Shown one piece after another: positions 13,893-22,498 of a stretch of 64,000 nt of DNA. This stretch comes from Leptospira perolatii (GTDB taxonomy: Bacteria; Spirochaetota; Leptospiria; Leptospirales; Leptospiraceae), in assembly GCF_002811875.1 (NCBI RefSeq), contig NZ_NPDZ01000003.1:1-64000 (forward strand). The letters run 5' to 3'. Every line of letters begins with the position of its first letter. Position 1 is the first letter of the stretch. Position numbers and translations under genes: made by a program. The notes below the pieces were generated by a model. That model saw only the letters and a program-made list of their open reading frames with translations. It was not told the origin of the DNA and did no database searches.

Positions 13893-14462
13893 ATGGCCAA
13901 TTTTAAGCTAAGAATCATAGAGCAGAAATGGATTGATGATAATCCGGAAAATGCATATGACCTCTGTTCCTATGGTAGTATATATTTAGAAATAGGTGGT
14001 TCTATAATTTCAGATGCAGAGGATGATTGGACAATTAACACTGCAGGATTGGAATTACTAAAATCTGCTATCTCAGACCACTTTGTAAATTCATCAACTC
14101 GTCCTATATTTGATCATTGCGGACAGTTGGCAATGCTTGGCTGCCCTATAAGTACAAACTGGGATGTTCGGCACAAAGGTGAAGAAATAACAATCTGTAA
14201 TATAACAAAAATAAGCTCAATAGATCGAGGAGCTGAAACTCAATTTAAGGATATAGAAGTAACGATTCTCAAAGTCGATTATTTGCGGCAGATCATAATG
14301 TTTTGCGACAATATCAAATTGTTCTTTAGTACCCATAGAAAGCGCGTATTCCGAAACGATTATGATAAAACTGAATTTGAAAGTTTTTGGAACGAGTTTG
14401 ATCGATCGCTTGATATTTGTAGGCATGAATTAACTGTATTAAAAAACCATAATTACGAATAA
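13893..14462 (+). CDS. Hypothetical cytosolic protein
   Basis: The 189-residue protein has no signal peptide. It opens ANFKLRIIEQKWIDDNPENA and has a recognisable SIYLEIGGSII strand pair near 30-40. Features such as CGQLAMLGCPISTNWDVRH (about 76-94) suggest a compact alpha/beta fold of the kind frequent in integron cassettes. I do not recognise a named family. The DNA is AT-rich. Confidence 0.65.
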   Translation: MANFKLRIIEQKWIDDNPENAYDLCSYGSIYLEIGGSIISDAEDDWTINTAGLELLKSAISDHFVNSSTRPIFDHCGQLAMLGCPISTNWDVRHKGEEITICNITKISSIDRGAETQFKDIEVTILKVDYLRQIIMFCDNIKLFFSTHRKRVFRNDYDKTEFESFWNEFDRSLDICRHELTVLKNHNYE

Positions 14463-14774
14463 CGTAAAGTGTTTACGATGATTTTGAAAAAGAAGAAACT
14501 AGTATTATAGGCTGGGCGATTTAGCTGGGGTAGGATCAAGGTGCGATTCAATGGCATAGAGGATTGGTTTATAAACCCCTTTTATCAGAAGCGTCGGATG
14601 AAAATTGTTATAAAATTGAAAATTCGGAAGGCCTCTTGCTTTCTTTCGCGTTTTTAGTGTCTTTCAGAGACGCAAAACTTCCTCAAATCTGTTTTCGTTA
14701 GACGAAATCTAGCAAAATATTCCGTATTCATCTCACAATCAGAATTAGTGCCTAATAATTTCTTATTACAAAAA
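14463..14774. other. Intergenic stretch without recognised gene
   Basis: No convincing coding frame or attC arm is seen. A minus-strand frame at 14654-14869 has no supporting features and is left out. Confidence 0.4.
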
Positions 14775-14912
14775 ATGAATTTACTATTTATTGCGATTCT
14801 ATTCTGTAGTTCACTTAAAAAATGTAATTCAATAAATAAAAGTAGGGGGTACATAAGAATTAGCTTCAACCGAAAATTAGAATATCAGAAAATTGTATTT
14901 TATAAAATCTAA
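14775..14912 (+). CDS. Possible tiny lipoprotein (45 codons)
   Basis: The frame starts MNLLFIAILFCSSLKKCNSI, which looks like a short signal peptide with a lipobox-like FC or KKC. It ends after 45 residues, shortly before the next gene's AGGAG site. It could be a genuine small lipoprotein or the relic of a longer one. Confidence 0.3.
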   Translation: MNLLFIAILFCSSLKKCNSINKSRGYIRISFNRKLEYQKIVFYKI

Positions 14913-14930
14913 AACAGGAGTGATTTAAAT

Positions 14931-15317
14931 ATGATCAATTCAAACAAGCTTACACAAATATTTGTATGCATATTCATCCTTTCTTTCGGCGGCATTATTT
15001 GGGCAGATGATAAGACCAGTGCGGTTAATGCGCCAACTACAGGTCCGGCATCCCAAATAACTCAAACCTCAGCGGTGTTAAGCGCAAAATTTGTTCCAGG
15101 CGGATCGTTTGCAACAATTGGTTGGGGTAAAGAAGGTGGGGGTAAACCAGTAGATGCGAATTGTGGTCCATTGCCTATTTCTTCTAATACGCAAACTTGC
15201 ACTGCCACTGGTTTAACATGCAATACAAAGTATGGTTATTTAGCTTCGGAAATTTTATCCAGCGGTAAAACCGCAACGGGCAAACGGGAATATTTTACTA
15301 CTGCCCCTTGCAATTAA
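14931..15317 (+). CDS. Secreted protein with fibronectin III-like repeat
   Basis: The 128-residue protein has a signal peptide (about 1-26, ending IIWADD). The mature part reads ITQTSAVLSAKFVPGG and later CTATGLTCNTKYGYLASEIL. This is the strand pattern of an Fn3-like domain (S/TSAxLS start and LxxxTxYxY end), with four Cys that could pair. An AGGAG ribosome site lies 9 bases before the ATG. Probably exported to periplasm or medium; ligand unknown. Confidence 0.65.
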   Translation: MINSNKLTQIFVCIFILSFGGIIWADDKTSAVNAPTTGPASQITQTSAVLSAKFVPGGSFATIGWGKEGGGKPVDANCGPLPISSNTQTCTATGLTCNTKYGYLASEILSSGKTATGKREYFTTAPCN

Positions 15318-15661
15318 CTTACTATAGTTTTGAAATTTCATTCATCGAGAGTTCTCAACTGAGTCCTTGATTTTTAGAGAATTCTCGATTTTGCCGGCCG
15401 CAAGCGATACTTCGTTTATTCGTGGTTATTATATGCAACTGAAACTAATATCTAATATTTTATAAAATTTGCATGATTGAGCTAGTGAACTTCGAGCCGT
15501 TTATAAATTGAGTCATGATGTAACTGATCTATTCCTGTACGATTTAGATAAGTTAAAAAAGAAGTTTTAGGATAATGGCGTTAACTTCACATAACTATTG
15601 GCTCACGATCTGTGTGATGATAGAGGTTGACGTCTAAAAGAACAATCACATATTCGAAGGA
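15318..15661. other. Intergenic stretch with relics
   Basis: It contains an attC left-core relic (ACATAAC at 15589-15595 followed by TATTGGCTC) and a short coding-like tail at about 15515-15570 (SHDVTDLFLYDLDKLKKKF) that looks like the end of a lost gene. Nothing intact is seen. Confidence 0.4.
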
Positions 15662-16306
15662 ATGCACAAAATCAGTATTATGAGTTTCCTGATTTTGAAT
15701 ATGTTCTTCCTGTCCAATGTATTTGCGGGCGATTCGGAACCGTCTTCCTCGCTAACTCGGCCACGCGGTCTTCCGAGACTCATTCATCCTGAGCTCCAAT
15801 CCGAAAAGCATACATGCGGGTTACATTCGATACGAGCAATCTACGCCTCCTATCGTCTCCCGGTTCGTGATTTCAATCTGCGCAGCCGACTCGGAACGGA
15901 TGTGGCGGCTTTTCCCTTCTTCGACTCAACAACCGGAACGATTCATTTTGATATTTTCCGAGTGCTTGATCAGGACGGGTTTTCCTACAGCGTAGTGGAT
16001 ACATCCAGTAAATCCGGCCGCGACGATCTCCTTTTTCACTTCTACGAGGGACACTATGCGTTGACTCTTATCAAGAGAAAAGAAACAGGCACCTTACACT
16101 GGGTGGTTCTGCTCGGCCACAAAGCTAATAAGTACCAGATCGCCGATTCCATCGGGGCACGGATTTACTCGGAAGACGAAACCTTTCTTAGACGTAACGT
16201 TGTATCTACTGTGCTTATCAAGCCGGTTGGTGAGGGGCTCTTTTGGGGAAGATTCAGCGCGTATTGTTCCGGCCTGATTGAAGGTCTCTTGAGCCTTCTG
16301 CGCTGA
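15662..16306 (+). CDS. Exported C39-like papain-fold protein
   Basis: The 214-residue protein has a signal peptide (about 1-22, ending NVFAGD). KHTCGLHSIRAIYASY (Cys about 53) matches the catalytic Cys helix of peptidase C39-type domains. GTLHWVVLLG (His about 142) and YQIADSIG (Asp about 154) supply the His and Asp of the triad in proper order and spacing. A C-terminal hydrophobic stretch (FSAYCSGLIEGLLSLL) may anchor it. Substrate is unknown; it could process or bind a secreted peptide. It is the sole gene between attC remnants. Confidence 0.68.
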   Translation: MHKISIMSFLILNMFFLSNVFAGDSEPSSSLTRPRGLPRLIHPELQSEKHTCGLHSIRAIYASYRLPVRDFNLRSRLGTDVAAFPFFDSTTGTIHFDIFRVLDQDGFSYSVVDTSSKSGRDDLLFHFYEGHYALTLIKRKETGTLHWVVLLGHKANKYQIADSIGARIYSEDETFLRRNVVSTVLIKPVGEGLFWGRFSAYCSGLIEGLLSLLR

Positions 16307-16309
16307 GGG

Positions 16310-16430
16310 ATTGCTCCCGAATCCTGACTGCGCCATCAACGAAACATTTCGACTTGTCACTTCGTTTGCAAATCAAACTAGCACAAAGTGCTTGTGGCTC
16401 ACCAACCCTTGTTAAGCGTTGCTCTATCGT
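16310..16430 (+). repeat. Degenerate attC remnant
   Basis: ACTTGTCACTTCGTTTGCAA, AGCACAAAGTGCTTGTGGCT and AACCCTTGTTAAGC are diverged attC segments. The core sites are not intact. Confidence 0.45.
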
Positions 16431-16468
16431 ACATGCAACTGCGATGAAAAATAATTAAGAAGGAACAG

Positions 16469-17401
16469 ATGAAAAAAATCGCCATACTTCTAGCTGCTTT
16501 TATTGGGTGCTCTGCTTTTCAGAAAAAAATATCGGCCCCTGTTAAGACAAAAGTCCCCGAAATATTTCAAACATTTGCACCTGAAGTTCAGAGGTTTTAT
16601 ATCTCTCCTGCAGTAGATGAACAAATTCAAACTAGAAATGGTACAATCTTTACAATTCCTAAAGACTCTATCTATTTACCATTCGATTATAGAGCGGGGG
16701 ACTCTATCGAATTAGAAATTAAAGAATACACGAATCCGGTAGAGTTTCTTTCTTCCGGATTTTCCCTTGGATATATTGAAAGTAATAGTTTTAAGCAACT
16801 CGATTCGGCTGGTATGTTTGACATAAAAGCTCTTTATCAAAATTCCGAATTACATCTTAAAAATAAAATATCTGTCAAATTTCGAAATTTGAACCCTGGT
16901 AAATCCTATAATTTATATAAGGTTGTTGATAACGAATGGCAATATTCTGGCTCTAATCAACAAGTTGCTGAGTACAGAGAAAAACAGGAATTCCTCTATA
17001 GGGTATTTACAGGCATTGACAAGTTTACTTTATGGAATTTTGATCTTCCTGTAGATAATTCTTGCATTAATATTTCATTAAAATCGTTGAAGATCGATCA
17101 ACAAAATCCAATTTTCTACTCTGTGTTTAGTACTTCTAATTTTAGAATAAATTTTAAGTGGTATCCATCGAATATTCTAAATATTAACGTTCCGATAAAT
17201 GATACTGTGAATATTCTTTTTTGGTCCGGGAAAAAGATTGGTATTATTAAAGGGATCCAAACTCCCACTTCTCCATTAGGAAAAGATAATTATCCTACCG
17301 ATGAGAATTGTTTAAAAAAAGGTGACTTCGATTTAGATTTCGTCACTGAAGATGTGCTAAAAGAGTCGAACAAAAGAATTCAATATTTATATTCTACATG
17401 A
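16469..17401 (+). CDS. Putative lipoprotein
   Basis: The 310-residue protein begins MKKIAILLAAFIGCSAFQKK with a lipobox FIGC (Cys14). The mature part opens with a beta-rich segment: EQIQTRNGTIFTIPKDSIYL (about 50-69), then SIELEIKEYTNPVEFLSSGF. This resembles the start of surface proteins in which a globular beta domain senses or anchors, but no named domain is certain. A GAAGGA site precedes the ATG. The following membrane gene overlaps the stop codon by four bases. Confidence 0.65.
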   Translation: MKKIAILLAAFIGCSAFQKKISAPVKTKVPEIFQTFAPEVQRFYISPAVDEQIQTRNGTIFTIPKDSIYLPFDYRAGDSIELEIKEYTNPVEFLSSGFSLGYIESNSFKQLDSAGMFDIKALYQNSELHLKNKISVKFRNLNPGKSYNLYKVVDNEWQYSGSNQQVAEYREKQEFLYRVFTGIDKFTLWNFDLPVDNSCINISLKSLKIDQQNPIFYSVFSTSNFRINFKWYPSNILNINVPINDTVNILFWSGKKIGIIKGIQTPTSPLGKDNYPTDENCLKKGDFDLDFVTEDVLKESNKRIQYLYST

Positions 17402-17940
17402 TTACACTACACCAAATTACATGGTACACGCTGGTCTTACGAATCTCTGTTGTTATCAGCGTGTTCACTTTTTTAACAAATCTGTTGCCGCTTTCTCAAA
17501 AACTAGGCGATTACGCAACGGCGATCTTTCTTGTTTCCGACACATTGAAAGTGGTGGCGGGATCGGCAGCGGTTATTGTACTTCGAATCCTCACAGAAGT
17601 CAGGGCCTTCACCGTACTGCTTTTCTTCTCAGTTCCGTATCAACTCTATGTGCTTCTCCTCAACCTTCATAAGGACTGGCGCATCGAAACCGATTTTGTT
17701 TTGGCTTCCCTTGTAAATTTAATTACTGCGTACGCTATGTGGCGTGTCCCCAACAAATTCGGAGCTATTTTGCCGCGACGAACCCTCGCGATCTCCCTCG
17801 CACTATTCGCACTCCTGTTGAATTTGCATCATGTGCTACCGACTCACCTCACTGGTTATGTAAGCTTGCTCGTCTATGCAGATTATATCGTTGTGCTGTT
17901 TTTGTATTTTCGTGTATTCTGGAACTTCCGTCCTGCGTAA
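17398..17940 (+). CDS. Membrane protein of unknown function
   Basis: The 180-residue protein has five likely transmembrane helices: about 10-28, 38-60, 68-86, 94-112 and 125-175 in two parts. It starts with ATG overlapping the lipoprotein stop (ATGA), so the two are co-translated. The overlap suggests they entered as one unit although GC content is higher here. No family is recognised. Confidence 0.6.
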   Translation: MITLHQITWYTLVLRISVVISVFTFLTNLLPLSQKLGDYATAIFLVSDTLKVVAGSAAVIVLRILTEVRAFTVLLFFSVPYQLYVLLLNLHKDWRIETDFVLASLVNLITAYAMWRVPNKFGAILPRRTLAISLALFALLLNLHHVLPTHLTGYVSLLVYADYIVVLFLYFRVFWNFRPA

Positions 17941-17951
17941 GCGCCAGATTG

Positions 17952-18060
17952 TATCTAACTATCGGCTCGGACACGCAAGCATTATAGAAGATGTGATCGC
18001 ATTGAACAGTAACTCTCGTTTGGGCTTCGGCGCATTTCACTTTTGTCATTAATCTTAGGA
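17952..18060 (+). repeat. Degenerate attC remnant, left part
   Basis: TATCTAACTATCGGCTCGGA is a clear attC left arm. CTCTCGTTTGGGCTTCGGCG and CACTTTTGTCATT follow in the expected order. The right core is lost. Confidence 0.6.
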
Positions 18061-18104
18061 TTATTTCGGTAAGTTTTTCCAACATTTAGACCAAATTCTT
18101 TGTA

Positions 18105-18137
18105 TTGACATTAGGCACACGTCTAATACTGTAATAT
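18105..18137 (+). promoter_or_regulatory. brnTA promoter
   Basis: TTGACA (18105-18110) is followed by an imperfect inverted repeat TTAGGCACACGTCTAA and a TAATAT -10 near 18131, immediately before the GTG start. Confidence 0.5.
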
Positions 18138-18139
18138 AG

Positions 18140-18687
<548 letters not shown>

Positions 18688-18697
18688 TTAAAACTCA

Positions 18698-18785
18698 GCG
18701 TATACCTAACGATTGGCTCCGACGTACCACTTCGGGATGCTTGTGTAGCCCGGAAACTTCGTCAAGAGGGACGGAAGCTTTAGCC
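18698..18785 (+). repeat. Degenerate attC remnant
   Basis: CGTATACCTAACGATTGGCT and CTTCGGGATGCTTG are attC left-arm segments; GAAACTTCGTCAAG belongs to the right arm. This is the last clear attC relic before the mixed region. Confidence 0.6.
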
Positions 18786-19280
18786 AGTTACATCTCGCTG
18801 GTAACCGGGATTGTCCCATTCGCATGCTTCCGCGTCCATAGAAGAAGGAGCTATAATCCACTTGCCACAATCTTTGCATTCATACTTGAACATGTACGCG
18901 TATCCAACTTCTACGTTGGTCGAAAGGCATTTGGGGCAGCGGTATTCTTTGGTAGGTTCTGTGAATTTTAGAGCTTCCCTTGCCTTGGACCATGCGGGAG
19001 GTTTGCCTGACAAATACGCCTCGCGTAACCACTTTACTGCTTCAGCATCACTTTGCTCCACGCCCACACCCTCCAAGAAGTGGAGACCTAAGTAGTATTG
19101 AGCCAAAGCGTGGCCTTGTTCTGCAGCTAATCGTAGACTGTTCAAGTCGCCTTTCTGCATCTGGCACTTTTCTATCCTTTTACCCGAATTTATACTGTAA
19201 TCACGAATCGGCACAACTCGAAAAAAGAGAGCTTTGCTCGGTTCTTTACTGAAGAATAAATTTGATTTAGATTCCTCCAT
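18780..19280 (-). CDS. Sel1-repeat protein with C-terminal zinc ribbon
   Basis: From ATG 19280 (minus strand) the protein has 166 residues. A Sel1-like repeat lies at about 47-80 (LRLAAEQGHALAQYYLGLHF, then VEQSDAEAVKWLREAY). A zinc ribbon near 108-137 has CPKCLSTN and CKDCGKW, two CxxC pairs. It may mediate protein-protein contacts. It is one of few genes on the minus strand in the left part and diverges from the VOC gene at 19301. Confidence 0.65.
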   Translation of the reverse strand: MEESKSNLFFSKEPSKALFFRVVPIRDYSINSGKRIEKCQMQKGDLNSLRLAAEQGHALAQYYLGLHFLEGVGVEQSDAEAVKWLREAYLSGKPPAWSKAREALKFTEPTKEYRCPKCLSTNVEVGYAYMFKYECKDCGKWIIAPSSMDAEACEWDNPGYQRDVTG

Positions 19281-19300
19281 CTGCTTTATGTGAGAGAACC

Positions 19301-19783
19301 ATGACAAAAAATAAATTACTACGAATGGACAATGTTCTGATCGTGATCAACGATATGGAGGGTGCGATCGAGTTTTTTACTGAACTCGGTATGGAAGTGG
19401 AAATCAGGACTACGGTTGAGGGATCGTGGGTAGATCGTATCGTCGGACTCGAAGGAGTTCGAAGTGACATCGTTGTGATGCGGACTCCGGACGGCCGCAG
19501 CCGGATTGAACTGGACAAGTTCCATGCACCGGCAGTGATCAAAACTGAGCCGGAGAACACTCCAGTGAACACCTTGGGTATACGTCGCATTATGTTTGCA
19601 GTCACAGACATTGACGACGTCGTTGCGCGCTTGAAGAATCGGGGGGCCGAACTCATGGGCGAAATAGTACAATACGAGGACATGTATCGACTCTGCTACC
19701 TCCGCGGACCCGAGGGAATTATTCTCGCGCTGGCAGAGCAGCTCGGAAATAAATCGATCAAAGATACTTTAGGAAATCCTTAA
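19301..19783 (+). CDS. VOC (glyoxalase/bleomycin-resistance) family protein
   Basis: The 160-residue protein has two beta-alpha-beta-beta-beta modules. MDNVLIVINDMEGAIEFFTE (about 9-28) starts the first; LGIRRIMFAVTDIDDVVARL (about 91-110) starts the second, which ends LRGPEGIILALAEQL. Members bind metal and act on thiol adducts or small antibiotics. Glu in PEGI is the usual metal ligand. The substrate is unknown. It is a stand-alone gene. Confidence 0.8.
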   Translation: MTKNKLLRMDNVLIVINDMEGAIEFFTELGMEVEIRTTVEGSWVDRIVGLEGVRSDIVVMRTPDGRSRIELDKFHAPAVIKTEPENTPVNTLGIRRIMFAVTDIDDVVARLKNRGAELMGEIVQYEDMYRLCYLRGPEGIILALAEQLGNKSIKDTLGNP

Positions 19784-19795
19784 CAAGAAAATAGA

Positions 19796-20104
19796 ATGAA
19801 AGATAATAACCTGGTTGATGCAGCTAATCAAATGGTCATGCTTGCACGCAAAAGCCTATTATTTTTCGGAGCGATTTTTACAATCATTGCTCTGTTAGGA
19901 ATAACAATCGATATCGTGGTAGCAAGTGTTAGCGGTGGCGATTTATTAAAGTACCATCAAACAGCTATTGAACGATTTGATGAATTACAACGGCTGCTAT
20001 ATTCAGCTGCCGGCGAAGCGCTGCTGCTCGCTATGCCCGGAGGGTTACTGTCAATGTTATGGATGGCAATGTACACATCCCGATTATTTAAGCTATCTGT
20101 ATAG
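19796..20104 (+). CDS. Small membrane protein
   Basis: The 102-residue protein has two hydrophobic segments: about 22-46 (LLFFGAIFTIIALLGITIDI) and 73-93 (ALLLAMPGGLLSMLWMAMYT). The ATG lies 12 bases after the preceding stop, so it may be cotranscribed with the VOC gene. The family is not recognised. Confidence 0.5.
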   Translation: MKDNNLVDAANQMVMLARKSLLFFGAIFTIIALLGITIDIVVASVSGGDLLKYHQTAIERFDELQRLLYSAAGEALLLAMPGGLLSMLWMAMYTSRLFKLSV

Positions 20105-20189
20105 CCGCTTGATTTGTTTGGAGAGTAAGTAGCAAGGAGAGTAGCTATGTTATTTTAAAAAATTCCCTTGAAATGCTTGAAAATACGAA

Positions 20190-20211
20190 CTTGTATCGTA
20201 TATTGTATCGT
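20190..20211. promoter_or_regulatory. Direct-repeat operator candidate before vapB
   Basis: TTGTATCGTA occurs twice in close tandem (about 20191-20200 and 20203-20212), overlapping the antitoxin start. It is a plausible autoregulatory site. Confidence 0.45.
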
Positions 20212-20427
20212 ATGAAAGTGACCGCAATATTGCCAGATGATTTGATTGCAGAGGTCCAAAAGTATTCTGGTGGTAAAAACATAACTGATTCCCTTCAGAA
20301 AGCTCTCTCAGAGTGGTTAAGACAGGCCAAAATAAAGAATCTGAATTCAAAGCTACATAAATCCCCACTTTCTTTCAAAGAAGGATTTTCCGGGGAAAAT
20401 ATAAGAGGACTGAATCGAAATAGATGA
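20212..20427 (+). CDS. vapB: VapB-like RHH antitoxin
   Basis: The ATG at 20212 gives 71 residues starting MKVTAILPDDLIAEVQKYSG, then NITDSLQKALSEWLRQA. This is the short RHH form of antitoxins paired with PIN toxins. The upstream start at 20173 is rejected because it would include the tandem repeat. The stop overlaps the toxin start by four bases. Confidence 0.82.
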   Translation: MKVTAILPDDLIAEVQKYSGGKNITDSLQKALSEWLRQAKIKNLNSKLHKSPLSFKEGFSGENIRGLNRNR

Positions 20428-20816
20428 TCTTAGTAGATACTTCGGTTTGGATCGAATTTTTTAGTGGAAAGGAACCTTATTTCATTGAATTGAGAGATTT
20501 AATAGAATCTTCGGAAGTGATAGTTCATGAAGTTGTCTTTGGAGAGCTTCTCCAAGGATGTAAAAACAAGAAGGAAGCATCTTTTATTTTAGAATATTGG
20601 GAAAATCTGAATACTTTAACTTCGAATGGTAGTTTTTTGTCAGCGGGGAAACTTTCCTTTGAGAGCAAGCACATCGATAAAGGCATTGGATTAATTGATT
20701 CGGTCCTTATCAATGAAGTTAGAAGTAAGAAACTTCGACTTTGGACATTAGATAAAAAGATACTCAAAGTTTTAGATAAAAAAGAAATCTATTCGAGTAA
20801 GTCTTATTTTTATTGA
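20424..20816 (+). CDS. vapC: VapC PIN-domain RNase toxin
   Basis: The 130-residue PIN protein has MILVDTSVWIEFFSG (Asp5), a conserved Glu in VVFGELLQGC (about 41), GIGLIDSVLINEV (Asp about 94) and LWTLDKKI (Asp about 112). These acidic residues coordinate Mg for RNA cleavage. It overlaps vapB. The mazEF promoter lies within its last codons, so the two toxin-antitoxin pairs are packed without an attC between them. Confidence 0.87.
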   Translation: MILVDTSVWIEFFSGKEPYFIELRDLIESSEVIVHEVVFGELLQGCKNKKEASFILEYWENLNTLTSNGSFLSAGKLSFESKHIDKGIGLIDSVLINEVRSKKLRLWTLDKKILKVLDKKEIYSSKSYFY

Positions 20817-20845
20817 CATTACAATGTGTAATTACATCGTAATTA
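20813..20845 (+). promoter_or_regulatory. mazEF promoter and operator
   Basis: TTGACA (20813-20818) overlaps the vapC stop. TAATTACATCGTAATTA (20829-20845) is a perfect 7-bp inverted repeat ending two bases before the mazE ATG. Confidence 0.6.
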
Positions 20846-20847
20846 CC

Positions 20848-21096
20848 ATGAGGGCTTCTGTTGTTAAGATAGGCAATTCAAAAGGCATACGAATACCTAA
20901 GGCAATTCTTGAAGAATGCCAAATTGAGGAAGAAGTAGATTTGCTTATTGATAAGAATCAGATCATTATAGTTCCCGTAAAAACCAAGCCCAGAGATGGT
21001 TGGGAAAAGCAGTTTAAAACAATGTCTGAGAGAAAAGAAGATAAATTGCTTCTACCAGATACTATCGACTTATCCAGCAAGGATTGGGAATGGTAG
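20848..21096 (+). CDS. mazE: MazE-type antitoxin (AbrB fold)
   Basis: The ATG at 20848 gives 82 residues. RASVVKIGNSKGIRIPKAIL (about 2-21) is the DNA-binding swapped-hairpin, followed by NQIIIVPVKTKPRDGWEKQF. The C-terminal acidic tail (LPDTIDLSSKDWEW) likely fills the MazF active site. The start is placed after the operator; the frame from 20824 would overlap it. It overlaps mazF by 7 bases. Confidence 0.85.
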   Translation: MRASVVKIGNSKGIRIPKAILEECQIEEEVDLLIDKNQIIIVPVKTKPRDGWEKQFKTMSERKEDKLLLPDTIDLSSKDWEW

Positions 21097-21413
21097 TTTC
21101 TCAATACGAAGTATTTTTGATCAGCTTAGATCCTACAATTGGACACGAAATCAAAAAATCAAGACCTTGCGTTATAGTATCGCCGAATGAAATGAATAAG
21201 TTCATTGGCACGGTTATTATTGCGCCGATGACTGCCAAATCACATGCGTACCCAACAAGAGTTGAGCTAACATTTCAAAGTAAGAAGGGTTGGCTCGTCC
21301 TAGATCAAATCAGAACCGTTGATAAAGCTCGTTTGATTAAAAAACTCGGTAAGCTTGAATCAAAGACAGTGACCAAAGTTAAGCGAGTTATTCAGGAAAT
21401 GTTAGTAGATTAA
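21090..21413 (+). CDS. mazF: MazF/PemK endoribonuclease toxin
   Basis: The 107-residue toxin opens MVVSQYEVFLISLDPTIGHE and has IKKSRPCVIVSPNEMN (conserved Arg in the first loop). TVIIAPMTAKSHAYPTRVEL supplies the conserved Thr/Ser. GWLVLDQIRTVDKARL is the third motif. MazF cleaves single-stranded RNA at short motifs. TTG 21084 is an alternative start two codons earlier. The pair with mazE is complete. Confidence 0.9.
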   Translation: MVVSQYEVFLISLDPTIGHEIKKSRPCVIVSPNEMNKFIGTVIIAPMTAKSHAYPTRVELTFQSKKGWLVLDQIRTVDKARLIKKLGKLESKTVTKVKRVIQEMLVD

Positions 21414-21433
21414 AACCAAAAAGGAGGCCTAAC

Positions 21434-21802
21434 ATGAACTCAAAACTCAAAGATCCTTATTTCAGTTTGGTCCTTTTCAGCATTTACTCCGGTATCATGG
21501 GTGCCGCACTTCTGTTTTTGCCAAAGGTACTATTGCCTTTGTTTAATGTTCATGAAACTGTTAATTCATGGACTTACATGCTTGGGTTTGTCCTCATCTG
21601 TTCTTCGTTTTACTATTTGATGTCCGGGCTGGGCAAGAATTTTCACTTCGCGAGACTTACGGTTTATACCCGCTTTGCCGCACCAGTTGTTACTTTGATA
21701 CTTTTCCTGAGCGGGAATGCTCCGGTGAATTTCATTCTGCTCAGCATTGTTGATGCCTCTGGAGGTCTTTGGACTTTCCTTTGTTTACGGAAACTTAAAT
21801 AA
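21434..21802 (+). CDS. Four-helix membrane protein
   Basis: The 122-residue protein has hydrophobic segments at about 11-35, 48-63, 75-95 and 98-115. It starts after a strong AAGGAGG site. A GLGKNFHFARLTVYTRFAAP loop lies between helices 2 and 3. The family is not named by me; it resembles small DoxX-like or BphX-like proteins. It is followed by a decayed membrane gene. Confidence 0.6.
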   Translation: MNSKLKDPYFSLVLFSIYSGIMGAALLFLPKVLLPLFNVHETVNSWTYMLGFVLICSSFYYLMSGLGKNFHFARLTVYTRFAAPVVTLILFLSGNAPVNFILLSIVDASGGLWTFLCLRKLK

Positions 21803-21849
21803 TGTTTTGTCGGTCTTCGTAAATTTTCCGGTGTTTTTTGGCTTCGGTT

Positions 21850-22045
21850 TACTAGCCTCGCTACTGCGATTCTACTCATTCTCGGCATTATCCTGATGAA
21901 ACTGGCGCAGGTGAACCCATCCTCGGGAGAGTTAGCTGGCAGGTTCGGCCTCTTTCAGCGTATTGCACTGATCCCTTTTTTCTTTTGGATCGCTTTGTTT
22001 TCCTTATCTGCTCGCCTCTTTGCAACCCCGCGAAACAGCGCCTAA
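21850..22045 (+). pseudogene. C-terminal remnant of a DUF998-like membrane protein
   Basis: One frame without a start codon encodes LLILGIILMKLAQVNPSSGE, then AGRFGLFQRIALIPFFFWIA, and ends LFATPRNSA with a stop near 22045. This is the last two helices and typical GLxQR segment of DUF998-like proteins. The preceding part is missing. Confidence 0.5.
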
Positions 22046-22153
22046 TCTGATACACGACTCTCTACTCTCATAGCTAAGGCTTTGTCGAAAAAGCCGTAAA
22101 AAGGCTTGACATTATTTCTTTATATAACTATACGTTTATATAACATATTTGCT

Positions 22154-22498
22154 ATGCAACAACTCGATACCACTTTTGCCGCACTCGCCGATTCCACGCG
22201 TCGAGCCATACTCATGCGCCTCGCGAAAGGCGAATTAACGGTCATGGAACTCGCTAAACCCTTCAAAATGAGCCAGCCGGCCATCTCGCGGCACCTCAAA
22301 GTTTTGGAGGAAGCCGGCCTTATCTCAACCACGATCCGCGCGCAGGAGCGCCCGCGCCGACTAGAAACTGCGCCGCTCAAAAAAGCCGCAGATTGGATTG
22401 AGAAATACCGCCAGATGTGGGAAGGGCGTTACCAGGCACTTGATGGACTACTCGAAGAATTGCAGACGATGCAAATAAAAGGAGATCAACGAAAATGA
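22154..22498 (+). CDS. ArsR-family transcriptional regulator
   Basis: The ATG at 22154 gives 114 residues. MQQLDTTFAALADSTRRAIL (1-20) and ELAKPFKMSQPAISRHLKVL (about 32-51) are the winged HTH core, followed by ISTTIRAQERPRRLETAPLK. It has no metal-binding Cys pair. This subfamily commonly controls an adjacent SRPBCC gene. It overlaps the next gene by four bases, so they are one operon. An AT-rich TATA palindrome at 22126-22143 may be its operator. Confidence 0.88.
   Translation: MQQLDTTFAALADSTRRAILMRLAKGELTVMELAKPFKMSQPAISRHLKVLEEAGLISTTIRAQERPRRLETAPLKKAADWIEKYRQMWEGRYQALDGLLEELQTMQIKGDQRK

Noticed and set aside
14654..14869. Minus-strand 71-codon frame
   Set aside because: No ribosome site, domain or compositional support; the opposite strand has a small signal-peptide-like frame.
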